This document shows, piece after piece, positions 7,377-17,749 of a stretch of DNA of 64,000 nt. Position numbers and translations under genes: made by a program. Position 1 is the stretch's first letter, and each line of letters begins with the position of its first letter. Where the stretch lies: assembly GCA_964418745.1 (NCBI GenBank), contig CAYQMX010000032.1, positions 1 to 64,000 on the forward strand, given 5' to 3'. The DNA comes from Scleromatobacter sp964418745 (GTDB taxonomy: Bacteria; Pseudomonadota; Gammaproteobacteria; Burkholderiales; Burkholderiaceae_C). The notes under the pieces were generated by a model. It made no database searches. It worked only from the letters and a program-made list of their open reading frames with translations, and was not told where the DNA came from.

Positions 7377-9776
7377 TCAGGCGATGACCACCTTGACCGC
7401 GGCGCTGCCGGTGGCACCCTTGTTGTCGTGCACGGTGACCGTCATGGTGTAGCTGCCCTTGACCGGCGCGACCCAGTACAGGAAGCCGGAAGCGGACAGG
7501 TTCATGCCGGCCGGCGCGCCGGTGAAGGTGTAGGTCAGGGAGCCGCCGTCGGCGTCATGGCCGGTGAGCATGGTGGAGAAGGTGGCGCCGGCCGTTCCGG
7601 ACAAGGTCGCCGATGCGAGCGTGGGCGCGTGATTGCCTGTCGTGGCAGCGGCCACCGTCAGCGTTTGCGCCTGGGTCGAGGAATAGCCGTAGCCGTCCGT
7701 GACCTTCGCCGTGAACGCGAAGGTTCCCGCCGTCGGCGCGGCCCAGCTCAGTGCGCCGGCGCTGCTGACCGCCAGGCCGGCGGGCGCGCCGGAGATGCTG
7801 TAGGACAGCGTCGCGGTGTTCGGATTGGACGCGCTGAGCGTCCCCGCGAACGCCGTGCCGGCCGTGCCGCTGAACCTGCCGCTGCTCGTGAACGCCGGCG
7901 CCGTGCCGGGCGTCACCTTCAGGGCGTACAGCGCGCTCGCCGACTTGCCGGCGCTCGTGGTGGCCGTGGCCGTGATCGAGTAGGTCCCGGCCAGCGGTGC
8001 TGCCCACTTCAGTGCGCCCGCGGCGTCGACCGTGAGTCCGCTCGGCGCGCCGGACAAGGCGTAGCGGAGGGTGGCGCCCGTGGGCGCCGTGACGCCCAGC
8101 GGGAGATAGAGCGACGTGCCCGCCCTGACGGTGTACGAGCCGCCCGGCACCGTGGGTGCCGCGGTCGTGGCCGTCGGGCCGGTCGATACGCCCGCCAGCG
8201 CCGCGGAGAGCGCCGTCGCGTTGGGGGTGCCCCAGCCGGTGGCCTGGTCGAAACCGGTGCCGGCGCGGCAGGTGGCACAGGTGCCGTTGGTGCCCTGGGT
8301 CACGTCGCCCAACGCCGCGGCGTAGATGCCGGGCACGGCCGCGACCGTCTTGTAGAGCAGCGTGTGGAGGTCGCCCAGCATCGACTTCGAATTGGCGATG
8401 CGGATCGCGTTGGCGACGGCGACGACGCCGGCCCATTGGGGCGCAGCGATGCTGGTGCCGCCGTAGGCGTTCCACACCGTGGCCGCGCCCGGCAGGGTCA
8501 GCGCGACGTACTCGCCCGTCAACGGGTTGGCGTTGAAGGCGACGTCGGGAACGGCACGCCGCGACAGCGCGTAGCCGCCGGCCGGGGTGATGCCGCTCTG
8601 GTACGCCGGCAACGGTTCGTAGGCGCTCATGCCCCCGCCGGTATGCGCCCAGGCCACTTCGGCGCGGGTCGCACCCGTCCAGTTCATCCCGGTGCCGCCG
8701 ACGGCCAGCACATTGGACGAGACCGCGGGCCAGATGACCTGCGCGCCGGAGTCCCCCGCAGCGGCGACGAAGGTCATTCCGGCGCCGGCGAAATAGGAGT
8801 CGACCGTCGGAGCCCAGGCGGCCTCGGCCGAGCCGAAGCTCATCGACACGACGCCGGGGCCGAGCTTGGTGGCGAGCAGGTTCGCGCCGAGGATGCTGGT
8901 GGATGTCGCGTTGGCCATCTCGATCAGCACGATGCGCGCGAGCGGCGCGATCGCGTGCGCCCATTGCACGTCGAGCTTGCTTTCGGGCGCCCAGGTGGCG
9001 TTGTATGCCGGCACGGTCGACGTCATCGTGCCGCTCGTGGTCGCATGGACCTGCGAGAAGGTGCAGTTCGACGGCGGCGCCGCCAGCTTGGCGGTCGTCG
9101 TCGCGATCGCCACGCCGGCACAGGTCGGCAGGCCGAACTTGGCCGAGAAGGCGTTCAGGTCGGACAGCGCGGTGGCATCGTGGAAGGCGTCGACCAGGTA
9201 GATCGTCTGCCCGGCGCCCAGGGCGGCCGCCTGGGTCGCGGTCAGCGCGGCGCCGGATGCCGGCAACGTGGCCAGGCCGTAGGCGGCGCGGATCTGGGCG
9301 GGCGTGAAGACCGCACCGGAGAGCGTGGTCGTCAGCGGAGCCGTGGCGTCGCCGGCGACCGACGCGGTGCGTGCCTTCGCCAGCTCGCCGATGCGCCGGC
9401 TCACGTCCTGGCGGGTGAGTCGCCCGGTCGGCAGGTCGGCCAGGGCGGCGTCGACCTCGAACGTCTTGGGCGCGACGCGTGCCGAGTTGCTGGTGCCGCC
9501 GACATCGGCCTCGCCGGGTTCGTCGAGGAGGACCGGCGCCATGTGATAGGCGGGCAGCACCTCGGTGGCGGCCATCGCGGCGACGACGCTGCTGTCCAGC
9601 GCGGTGGTGTCCGCGGGCGGCGAACTTGCCGCGAACTCCGTGGCGCTGGCTGCGGCCGACTGGACGGTGGCGTCAACAGGGGAAGAGCCGCCTCCACAGG
9701 CTGCCAGGGTGGCCAGGACGATGGCGGACAGGGCCAGGGCGGCGGGTGCCTTGCGAGCGAGGGGAGACTGATTCAA
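7377..9776 (-). CDS. Sedolisin-family (S53) serine-carboxyl peptidase, lipoprotein with three Ig-like repeats
   Basis: Predicted exported acid-type endopeptidase of 799 aa. The start chosen is the TTG at 9776, seven bases after an AAGGA Shine-Dalgarno. It gives a lipoprotein signal (LALSAIVLATLAAC, lipobox LAAC); upstream in-frame codons encode no plausible signal. A pro-kumamolisin-like propeptide region (about 75-190) precedes the catalytic domain. The S53 residues are visible: E265 and D269 in ESKLD (ExxxD) and S442 in GGTSIAAPQ. The last 250 residues form three repeats of about 85 aa, each with a G-A-P-(S/A)-G segment and a W-(A/V)-A-P motif, like putative Ig/cadherin-type domains. It should be anchored to the outer membrane or released. 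No partner gene is adjacent. The opposite strand carries a long artefactual open frame. Confidence 0.85.
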   Translation of the reverse strand: MNQSPLARKAPAALALSAIVLATLAACGGGSSPVDATVQSAAASATEFAASSPPADTTALDSSVVAAMAATEVLPAYHMAPVLLDEPGEADVGGTSNSARVAPKTFEVDAALADLPTGRLTRQDVSRRIGELAKARTASVAGDATAPLTTTLSGAVFTPAQIRAAYGLATLPASGAALTATQAAALGAGQTIYLVDAFHDATALSDLNAFSAKFGLPTCAGVAIATTTAKLAAPPSNCTFSQVHATTSGTMTSTVPAYNATWAPESKLDVQWAHAIAPLARIVLIEMANATSTSILGANLLATKLGPGVVSMSFGSAEAAWAPTVDSYFAGAGMTFVAAAGDSGAQVIWPAVSSNVLAVGGTGMNWTGATRAEVAWAHTGGGMSAYEPLPAYQSGITPAGGYALSRRAVPDVAFNANPLTGEYVALTLPGAATVWNAYGGTSIAAPQWAGVVAVANAIRIANSKSMLGDLHTLLYKTVAAVPGIYAAALGDVTQGTNGTCATCRAGTGFDQATGWGTPNATALSAALAGVSTGPTATTAAPTVPGGSYTVRAGTSLYLPLGVTAPTGATLRYALSGAPSGLTVDAAGALKWAAPLAGTYSITATATTSAGKSASALYALKVTPGTAPAFTSSGRFSGTAGTAFAGTLSASNPNTATLSYSISGAPAGLAVSSAGALSWAAPTAGTFAFTAKVTDGYGYSSTQAQTLTVAAATTGNHAPTLASATLSGTAGATFSTMLTGHDADGGSLTYTFTGAPAGMNLSASGFLYWVAPVKGSYTMTVTVHDNKGATGSAAVKVVIA

Positions 9777-10764
9777 GACCGATCCTTCGATGAGCTGGGT
9801 TCGTCGGCGGTCGGCGGATGGCGCGGCGATCCAGGCGCCGCGAGGCATCATGGAACAGCACGCCGACACGCCAGACACACCGGGTGTGGACAAGCAGCGC
9901 GGAACCTGGGGGACCAGCTGCCAGGCGCTGTCCAAAAATGGCCTGACGGGTTTTCGACCGCCGGCCAGTTTCGAAACAGCGAGTGCGCCACGTTCGAACC
10001 GATGAGTATCGAACGCGACAGATTGGGTGTCGTCTTGCAACGGCAGGCGGAGATTACCGCAGTATCTACTCGACCATTGCCGGATGTGCAACAAGGTGCA
10101 GCTCTTCAATAAAGTAAGCGCACGTTGGCCAATGTCACGTCATGGTTGAGTGAATTCCGGTCATATTTCGGGGCAGCGCCGGCCAAAAATATTACTGGGA
10201 GGGCGACCCAGGAAATCTGAAACAGGCCCCGAATTGGGGCGGCCGAACCGTGCCGTCCGGTGTGCGATCAATATCTGCGGCAGGCACGATATTTCACGAT
10301 CAAGCGGATTGCATCGAGTCATCCCGCACGCGGTGCCGCGCACCAAGCTGGACGCTGCTGCCCAGTGTGGCGAGATCGCATCGGACTTCGATCGGCGTTT
10401 GCCGGAATTCCAAATTCGCTCTTCCGGGGCAAATGGATAAATTGCACATACCCCAATATCGATACTCGCAGCTGGCGCCGCAGTTATTGCGGTGGAGCTG
10501 CAGCAGCCACCGCCCTTGCGGGCGTGAAAGAAATAGTCACGATCGCCGACGCGACTAACCGGGAACTCCAGCGAAAATTTGGGCCATGGATGAGCAGGAA
10601 CTCACCGAATTGCAGCGATTCAGCCCACAAAGCGCCCCCAAAACCGGGTAAGGGTAAACGATAGGTCATTGTCGAGCAATAGCGGGAATGGGGGTTGCAA
10701 AGGGTTACACGCAATTGAGACCCACCCAAGTCCTTATCCCCCAACACGCTAGGAGAAGATTTCC
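9777..10764. other. Long intergenic region between divergent genes (about 1 kb)
   Basis: This region separates the divergent peptidase and PEP-CTERM genes. Base composition becomes visibly less GC-rich from about 10030 to 10760, unlike the rest of the window. Several short open frames exist on both strands, but none has codon usage like the neighbours, a good ribosome-binding site or a recognisable product, so none is called. Apart from the candidate promoter near 10684 nothing can be assigned. Confidence 0.6.
10668..10699 (+). promoter_or_regulatory. Possible sigma-54 promoter with upstream inverted repeat (PEP-CTERM gene)
   Basis: GG at 10685-10686 and GC at 10697-10698 are separated by exactly 10 bases, and the -12 half (TTGCA) is perfect. 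The -24 half (GGGAA) is only partly like TGGCAC. An ATTG-N5-CAAT inverted repeat lies at 10668-10680. Sigma-54 control of PEP-CTERM genes is known in related bacteria, so the match is suggestive only. The promoter would be about 65 bp upstream of the start codon. Confidence 0.35.
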
Positions 10765-11352
10765 ATGAAACTGAACACCACTCTCGTCGCGGTCGCACTC
10801 GCCCTGGTCGGCGGCGCCGCTTCGGCGGCGACGGTCGGCACGCTCTACGATGCCGCGACCGACGTTGCACTGCCCAACAATCCGTCGCTCGGCCCGCAGC
10901 TGTATGCGGTCTTCGAGCAGGACGGCCCGGCCAACACCACGCCGACGTTCGACTACGTGTACAACTTCCAGCTCGCCGCCACGTCCGACTTCGAGGTGAA
11001 CGGCAACACGTACAGTGGTCCGACGGTCGGCGCCTCGACGGCCGATTTCGCGCTCTACACCGGCACGTCGACGGGCGAATCGGGCACGGCGGCCAACATG
11101 GTGGGTGGAGCGTTCTCCTTCGCGGGCCAGGCTGCCCAGAACAAGACCTACACCAACCTGGGCGCCGGCAGCTACTTCTTCGAGATCCTCGGCAGCATCG
11201 GCGCTCCCCTGGGCACCAGCTACAACGTCACGATCCAGGCGCCGTCCGAAACGACGCCGCTGCCGTCCATCCCCGAGCCTGCCAACATGGCCCTGCTGCT
11301 TGCCGGCATCGGCCTGATGGGCATCGTGGCCAAGCGCCGCTCGCGCCAATAA
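10765..11352 (+). CDS. PEP-CTERM sorting-signal protein, secreted
   Basis: Exported 195-aa protein of unknown function. It has an N-terminal signal peptide (cleavage likely after GGAASA, about residue 22) and a C-terminal PEP-CTERM tripartite signal: the motif IPEP at about 169-172, a hydrophobic helix (ALLLAGIGLMGIVA), and the basic tail KRRSRQ. Such signals are processed by exosortase/EpsH systems, which must be encoded elsewhere because none is in this window. The mature region is rich in Thr, Ser, Gly and Asn, as in many surface or matrix proteins. A good AGGAGA ribosome-binding site lies 9 bases before the ATG, and an intrinsic terminator follows the gene, so it is probably monocistronic. 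Confidence 0.88.
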   Translation: MKLNTTLVAVALALVGGAASAATVGTLYDAATDVALPNNPSLGPQLYAVFEQDGPANTTPTFDYVYNFQLAATSDFEVNGNTYSGPTVGASTADFALYTGTSTGESGTAANMVGGAFSFAGQAAQNKTYTNLGAGSYFFEILGSIGAPLGTSYNVTIQAPSETTPLPSIPEPANMALLLAGIGLMGIVAKRRSRQ

Positions 11353-11388
11353 GGCGAACGGCCCGGCGCCGCGGCGCCGTCGAATCGG

Positions 11389-11414
11389 AAAAGCAGCGCT
11401 CGCGCTGCTTTTTT
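11389..11414. terminator. Intrinsic bidirectional terminator
   Basis: Stem AAGCAGCG / CGCTGCTT (8-9 bp) with a CTCG loop, followed by a T-run on the + strand and preceded by an A-run that gives a T-run on the - strand. It lies between the PEP-CTERM gene and the convergent dehydratase/mutase gene and can terminate both. Confidence 0.88.
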
Positions 11415-11424
11415 CATGTCCGCC

Positions 11425-12723
11425 TCACTTGCCTAGGGGCGCGAGGGCCTGGGCCACCGCCTTGGCGCTGAGATCGTCGGCCTGCATCGGATGCATGGCG
11501 CGCAGCACGTCCGCGCGCCGCGACGGGTCGCCCAGCACCGGCCAGTTCTCGGCCAGCGCGTGCAGCAACTGGTCCGTGAGCCGGTCCAGCTTCGGGCGCG
11601 TGACCGTGGCGAGGTCGGGCGCCTCGGGGAACTGGCCGCGGCGGAACACGTCCCAGCCCTGGAACAACTCGTTCTGCGCGGTCTTCGACGCCTCGATCTG
11701 GGCCCGGAAGAAGGCTTCCGCCCAGGCCGTGGACACGCCCAGCTCGGCCGCCTGGTGGCCCAGCGCCGCGATGACCTGCGCCTCGCGCGGCAGGTCCTCG
11801 ATCGGCAGGTGATGGTTCCACTTGTACTGGGCCACGTCGGGCGCGAGCATCAGTCGCGCGTCGATCAGCGCCCGCAGCGATTCGATGCCCCACGGATAGG
11901 CCAGCCACTGCTCGTTGGCGCGGGCGAAGGCGCCGCTCTCGAGGGCCTGGTGCAGCCACTGGTCGACGTAGGCCTTGAGCGCGACGTCGCGCGGCAGCAG
12001 CACCGCCTTCTCGGAGAAATCGAACGGCGCGTCCGGATGGATCGCGCACAGCCGGGGGCGCAGGCGCTGCTGCAGGCGCGCCTCGATGACGTCGGTGATC
12101 ATCACGTCGGCCTCGCCGGCGACGATGCGGTCGAAGATCGTCACGTTGTCGGCGAACACGGTCAGCTTGGCGTGCGGGGCCTGGGCGCGCGCGAAGCGTT
12201 CGTTGGTGCCGCCGGGGTTGACGATCAGGCGCACGTCGGGGCGGTCGATGTCGGCCAGCGTCTGGTACTTGCGGGCGTCGTCGCAGCGGGCGATCGGGGT
12301 CTTGCCGTCGCGCAGGTAGGGAATCGAGAACCAGGCCTTCTTCTGGCGCTCCAGCGACACGGAGATGCCGCCCATGGCCAGGTCGAAGCGATCGTCGCCG
12401 AGGTCGCCCATCAGCGTGCCCCAGGTGGTGGGCACGACTTCCAGCTTCACGCCCAGGGTCTTCGCCAGATCGGCGGCCAGCGCGATGTCCAGCCCGATGA
12501 AGGCGGCCCCGTTGGCGACCCGGTAGCTGAACGGCTTGTAGTCGCCAGTGCTGCCCACGCGCAGCACGCCGCGCGCCAGGATCTCGTCCAGCCGGCTCGC
12601 GGCCGCGGCGGGCTTCAGGCCCGGCAAGGCCTCGGCGGCCCGGACGGCCGCGGGCCCGGCGGTCGCGCCGATGGCGATCGCGAGGGCGGCGAGCAGGGCG
12701 GGCAGGCGACGGAAAGCGGTCAC
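11425..12723 (-). CDS. Exported cyclohexadienyl dehydratase-chorismate mutase fusion
   Basis: A 432-aa periplasmic protein with two enzyme domains. Residues 1-29 are a signal peptide (cleavage near AVRA-AEA). Residues 44-278 form a family-3 solute-binding fold of the cyclohexadienyl dehydratase (PheC) type, with GDYKPFSYR, TWGTLMGDL and the TDVIE segment (E214) typical of that enzyme. Residues 285-432 match secreted gamma-class AroQ chorismate mutases (IDARLMLAPDVAQYKW, LPIED, FFRAQIEASKTAQ). Together they would convert chorismate to prephenate and then phenylpyruvate outside the cytoplasm. The start is the GTG at 12723, behind GGAG; longer frames upstream lack signal-peptide character. The gene is isolated, with divergent katG upstream. 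It could also have been called a plain amino-acid binding protein, but the C-terminal domain argues against this. Confidence 0.85.
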   Translation of the reverse strand: MTAFRRLPALLAALAIAIGATAGPAAVRAAEALPGLKPAAAASRLDEILARGVLRVGSTGDYKPFSYRVANGAAFIGLDIALAADLAKTLGVKLEVVPTTWGTLMGDLGDDRFDLAMGGISVSLERQKKAWFSIPYLRDGKTPIARCDDARKYQTLADIDRPDVRLIVNPGGTNERFARAQAPHAKLTVFADNVTIFDRIVAGEADVMITDVIEARLQQRLRPRLCAIHPDAPFDFSEKAVLLPRDVALKAYVDQWLHQALESGAFARANEQWLAYPWGIESLRALIDARLMLAPDVAQYKWNHHLPIEDLPREAQVIAALGHQAAELGVSTAWAEAFFRAQIEASKTAQNELFQGWDVFRRGQFPEAPDLATVTRPKLDRLTDQLLHALAENWPVLGDPSRRADVLRAMHPMQADDLSAKAVAQALAPLGK

Positions 12724-13028
12724 GGGGGGACTCCGATGGCGACGACGCCGCCGCAGTCTATGCAAGGACGCTGCGCCGCCGGCGGCCAGCTCGACCGTGG
12801 GCGCGCGAATGTCTCCCCGGGTCAAGGCAATGGCCGGATGGGACAGCAAAGTTTTTAACTATCGATGACTTAACCAGGATGAATTGGCGCAATGACCTCG
12901 AAGAGGCCACAGTCAAGCCCTGTCCCCGTTGTCCCGACACGGGCTTGCTTGCACGACGCGCATCGCGGCTTCGGCACCGGACCCCCGGCCGCCCCGGCAC
13001 GCGGACGCCAACCCTCCAGGAGATCACG
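12724..13028. other. Divergent intergenic region dehydratase/mutase - katG
   Basis: 305 bp between divergent start codons. An AT-rich patch near 12848-12872 (including GTTTTTAACTATCGATG) is the likeliest promoter core. A clear AGGAG ribosome-binding site lies just before the katG ATG. No convincing complete OxyR site was found by eye. Confidence 0.5.
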
Positions 13029-15215
<2,187 letters not shown>

Positions 15216-15287
15216 GTGGCCGGGTGCGCGCGCAGGCAATGCCCCTGCGCGCGCGCCGGGGCGGCCGGGCTGCTCCAATGGCGGCCC

Positions 15288-16163
15288 ATGCTGAAGTCGC
15301 GCGCCTCCGTCCTCGTCGCCTGCCTGGTGGTGGTCTACATCGTCTGGGGATCGACCTACCTGGCGATCCGCATCGCGCTCGAAGGGCTGCCGCCGCTGCT
15401 GATGGCGGCGCTGCGCAACCTGGCCGCCGGCCCGCTGGTGCTGGGCTGGCTGGCCTGGCGCGGCACCGCCTGGCCGACCGCGCGCCAGCTGCGCAACGGG
15501 GTGCTCATGGGCATCATGATGATGGGCCTGGGCAACGGTTGCGTGTGCCTGGCCGAGCAGGTGGTGCCTTCGGGCATCGCGGCGCTGTTCGTCGGCGGAG
15601 CACCCGTCTTCGCGATCCTGTTCGGCCTGGGATTCGGGGCCCGGCCGCGGTTGTCCGAATGGCTGGGCGTCCTGCTGGGGCTGGCGGGCATGTTCGTGCT
15701 GAACTTCGACGCGCGGGCGGCGGCGAGCCCGGCCGGCATCGTGCTGCTGGTTGTCGCCACCGCGAGCTGGTCGCTGGCCACGGTGCTGCAGCCCCGGCTG
15801 GACATGCCCAAGGGGGCCCTGTCGGCGGGCGTGCAGATGCTGGGAGGCGGGGTGTTCCTGCTGGCCATGTCCCTGTTGCGCGGCGAGCGCCTGGTCGTCC
15901 CGGTGCCGCCGCAGGCGATCTGCGCGCTGCTGTACCTGATCGTGTTCGGCTCGATCCTGGCCTATACCGCGTTCGTCTACGTGATCAACCACTCGCGGCC
16001 GGCGTTGGCAACGAGCTACGCCTACGTCAATCCCGTCGTGGCAGTCGGCCTGGGCGCGCTGTTCGCGGCCGAGCGCATCACGGTGCCGCAGCTGTCGGGG
16101 ATGGCGGTGATCCTGGCGGGCGTGGCGCTGGTGGTGATCGGGCATGCGCGCCGGCGCGACTGA
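15288..16163 (+). CDS. EamA-family drug/metabolite transporter
   Basis: Inner-membrane protein of 291 aa with ten predicted hydrophobic helices in two EamA repeats (about 10-140 and 150-288). The first starts VYIVWGSTYLAIRIALEG, the family's N-terminal signature, and resembles YedA-type exporters. Such proteins export amino acids, metabolites or toxic compounds; the substrate cannot be told from sequence. The ATG at 15288 was preferred to an upstream in-frame start at 15216 because the extra 24 residues are Cys/Arg-rich and not membrane-like. It lies between katG and the GST pair, all on the same strand, with no clear shared function. Confidence 0.85.
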   Translation: MLKSRASVLVACLVVVYIVWGSTYLAIRIALEGLPPLLMAALRNLAAGPLVLGWLAWRGTAWPTARQLRNGVLMGIMMMGLGNGCVCLAEQVVPSGIAALFVGGAPVFAILFGLGFGARPRLSEWLGVLLGLAGMFVLNFDARAAASPAGIVLLVVATASWSLATVLQPRLDMPKGALSAGVQMLGGGVFLLAMSLLRGERLVVPVPPQAICALLYLIVFGSILAYTAFVYVINHSRPALATSYAYVNPVVAVGLGALFAAERITVPQLSGMAVILAGVALVVIGHARRRD

Positions 16164-16235
16164 ATCCGCACGGGGAGCGGGCCTGCCGCGACTCGGTTAA
16201 GGTGGATGCCCGCCCCCGCCCGCAGAGTGCCCCGC

Positions 16236-17111
16236 ATGGACGATCCATCCCCCTACACGCCGCCCGCCGTCTGGACCTGGAACAAGGACAACGGCGGCCG
16301 CTTCGCCAACATCAACCGGCCGGTCGCCGGGCCGACCCACGAGAAGGAATTGCCGGTGGGACGCCACCCGCTGCAGCTCTACTCGCTGGCCACGCCCAAC
16401 GGCGTCAAGGTGACGGTGATGCTGGAGGAACTGCTGGCCGCCGGGCACGCCGGCGCCGAGTACGACGCCTGGCTGATCCGCATCAACGAGGGCGAGCAGT
16501 TCGGCAGCGGCTTCGTCGCCGTCAACCCGAACTCCAAGATCCCGGCGCTGCTCGATCGCAGCGGGCCCGAGCCGGTGCGCGTGTTCGAGTCCGGCGCGAT
16601 CCTGCTGCACCTGGCCGAGAAGTTCGGCGCCTTCCTGCCGGTGGGCGGCAGCGCGCGCGCCGAGTGCCTGTCGTGGCTGTTCTGGCAGATGGGCAGCGCG
16701 CCGTTCCTCGGCGGCGGCTTCGGCCACTTCTACGCCTACGCGCCCGCCAAGATCGAGTACGCCATCGACCGCTACGCGATGGAGGTCAAGCGCCAGCTCG
16801 ACGTGCTCGACCGGCACCTGGCCGATCGCGCCTGGCTGGCGGGCGACGACTACACGATCGCCGACATGGCGATCTGGCCCTGGTACGGCAACCTCGTCAA
16901 GGGCCTGCTCTACGACGCGGGCGAATTCCTGCAGGTGCGCGACTACACGAACGTGCTGCGCTGGACCGACGCGATCGCGCAGCGCCCGGCGGTGCGGCGC
17001 GGGCGCATGGTCAACCGCACCTTCGGCGACCCGGCCAGCCAGCTGCACGAGCGCCACGACGCCGGCGATTTCGACACCCGCACCCAGGACAAGCTTGGAG
17101 CCGCGACATGA
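16236..17111 (+). CDS. yghU: Glutathione-dependent disulfide-bond oxidoreductase, YghU type
   Basis: 291-aa member of the Nu-class GST-like family (YghU/YfcG), cytoplasmic enzymes with glutathione-dependent disulfide reductase and peroxidase activity. Hallmarks are the extended N terminus with VWTWNKDNGGRFANINRP, the glutathione-site segment SLATPNGVKVTVMLEEL, and the C-terminal block WLAGDDYTIADMAIWPWYG. The ATG at 16236 gives the family-typical N terminus MDDPSPYTPP. The stop overlaps the start of the following GST gene (ATGA), so the two are probably one operon, perhaps serving thiol or peroxide stress near katG. Confidence 0.9.
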   Translation: MDDPSPYTPPAVWTWNKDNGGRFANINRPVAGPTHEKELPVGRHPLQLYSLATPNGVKVTVMLEELLAAGHAGAEYDAWLIRINEGEQFGSGFVAVNPNSKIPALLDRSGPEPVRVFESGAILLHLAEKFGAFLPVGGSARAECLSWLFWQMGSAPFLGGGFGHFYAYAPAKIEYAIDRYAMEVKRQLDVLDRHLADRAWLAGDDYTIADMAIWPWYGNLVKGLLYDAGEFLQVRDYTNVLRWTDAIAQRPAVRRGRMVNRTFGDPASQLHERHDAGDFDTRTQDKLGAAT

Positions 17112-17740
17112 TCACGCTCTACGACTGCGCCACCGCCCCCAGCCCGCGCCGCGCCCGCATCCTGCTCGCCGAGAAGGGCGTGGCCCACGCCACGGTGCAG
17201 GTCGACCTGAAGACGGGCGAACAGCTGGGTGAGGCCTACCGGCGGATCAACCCGCAGTGCACCGTGCCGGCGCTGCGCACGGACGACGGCGCGCTGCTGA
17301 CCGACAACGCCGCGATCGCCGCCTGGCTGGAGGCCCTCTTTCCCGAGCCGCCGCTGCTGGGCGCCACGCCGCTGGAAAAGGCCGAGGTCGCGAGCTGGAA
17401 CTGGCGGGTCGAGTTCGAGGGCCTGCAGGCGATCGCCGAGGCGCTGCGCAACGGCTCGCCGGCGATGGTCGACCGGGCGCTGCCCGGTCCGGTGGACTAC
17501 GCGCAGATCCCCGCGCTGGCCGAGCGCGGCCGGGCGCGCGTGCAGCAGTTCTTCGACATGCTGGACCAGCGCCTGGCGGGGCGCGACTTCATCGCCACCG
17601 ACCGCTTCAGCATCGCCGACATCACGGCGGTGGTGGCCGTCGACTTCGCCCGCGCGGTGCGGCTCAGGCCCGGCGACCAGCACGCCCATCTGCAGCGCTG
17701 GCGGCTGGCGATGGGCCAGCGGGCCTCGATGGCGCGGTAG
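17108..17740 (+). CDS. Glutathione S-transferase family protein
   Basis: 210-aa soluble GST-fold protein: N-terminal thioredoxin-like domain (1-80, with APSPRRARILLAEKG and the cis-Pro region CTVPAL) and an all-helical C-terminal domain ending FSIADITAVVAVDFARAV. It may conjugate or reduce electrophiles using glutathione; its specificity is unknown. Translationally coupled to the yghU-like gene by a 4-nt overlap. Nine bases separate it from the convergent binding-protein gene. Confidence 0.87.
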   Translation: MITLYDCATAPSPRRARILLAEKGVAHATVQVDLKTGEQLGEAYRRINPQCTVPALRTDDGALLTDNAAIAAWLEALFPEPPLLGATPLEKAEVASWNWRVEFEGLQAIAEALRNGSPAMVDRALPGPVDYAQIPALAERGRARVQQFFDMLDQRLAGRDFIATDRFSIADITAVVAVDFARAVRLRPGDQHAHLQRWRLAMGQRASMAR

Positions 17741-17749
17741 GGCGGGGGC

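Noticed and set aside
7428..10112. 894-aa open frame antisense to the S53 peptidase
   Set aside because: It is Arg/Gly/His-rich with no domain and mirrors a confidently identified gene; long antisense frames are expected at this GC content.
10150..10664. Short + strand ORFs (96-134 aa) in the peptidase/PEP-CTERM spacer
   Set aside because: Three overlapping frames, no ribosome-binding site, no third-position GC bias and no recognisable product.
12724..13028. OxyR site upstream of katG
   Set aside because: Only isolated CTAT/ATAG-like fragments are present; spacing of a full site was not found by eye.
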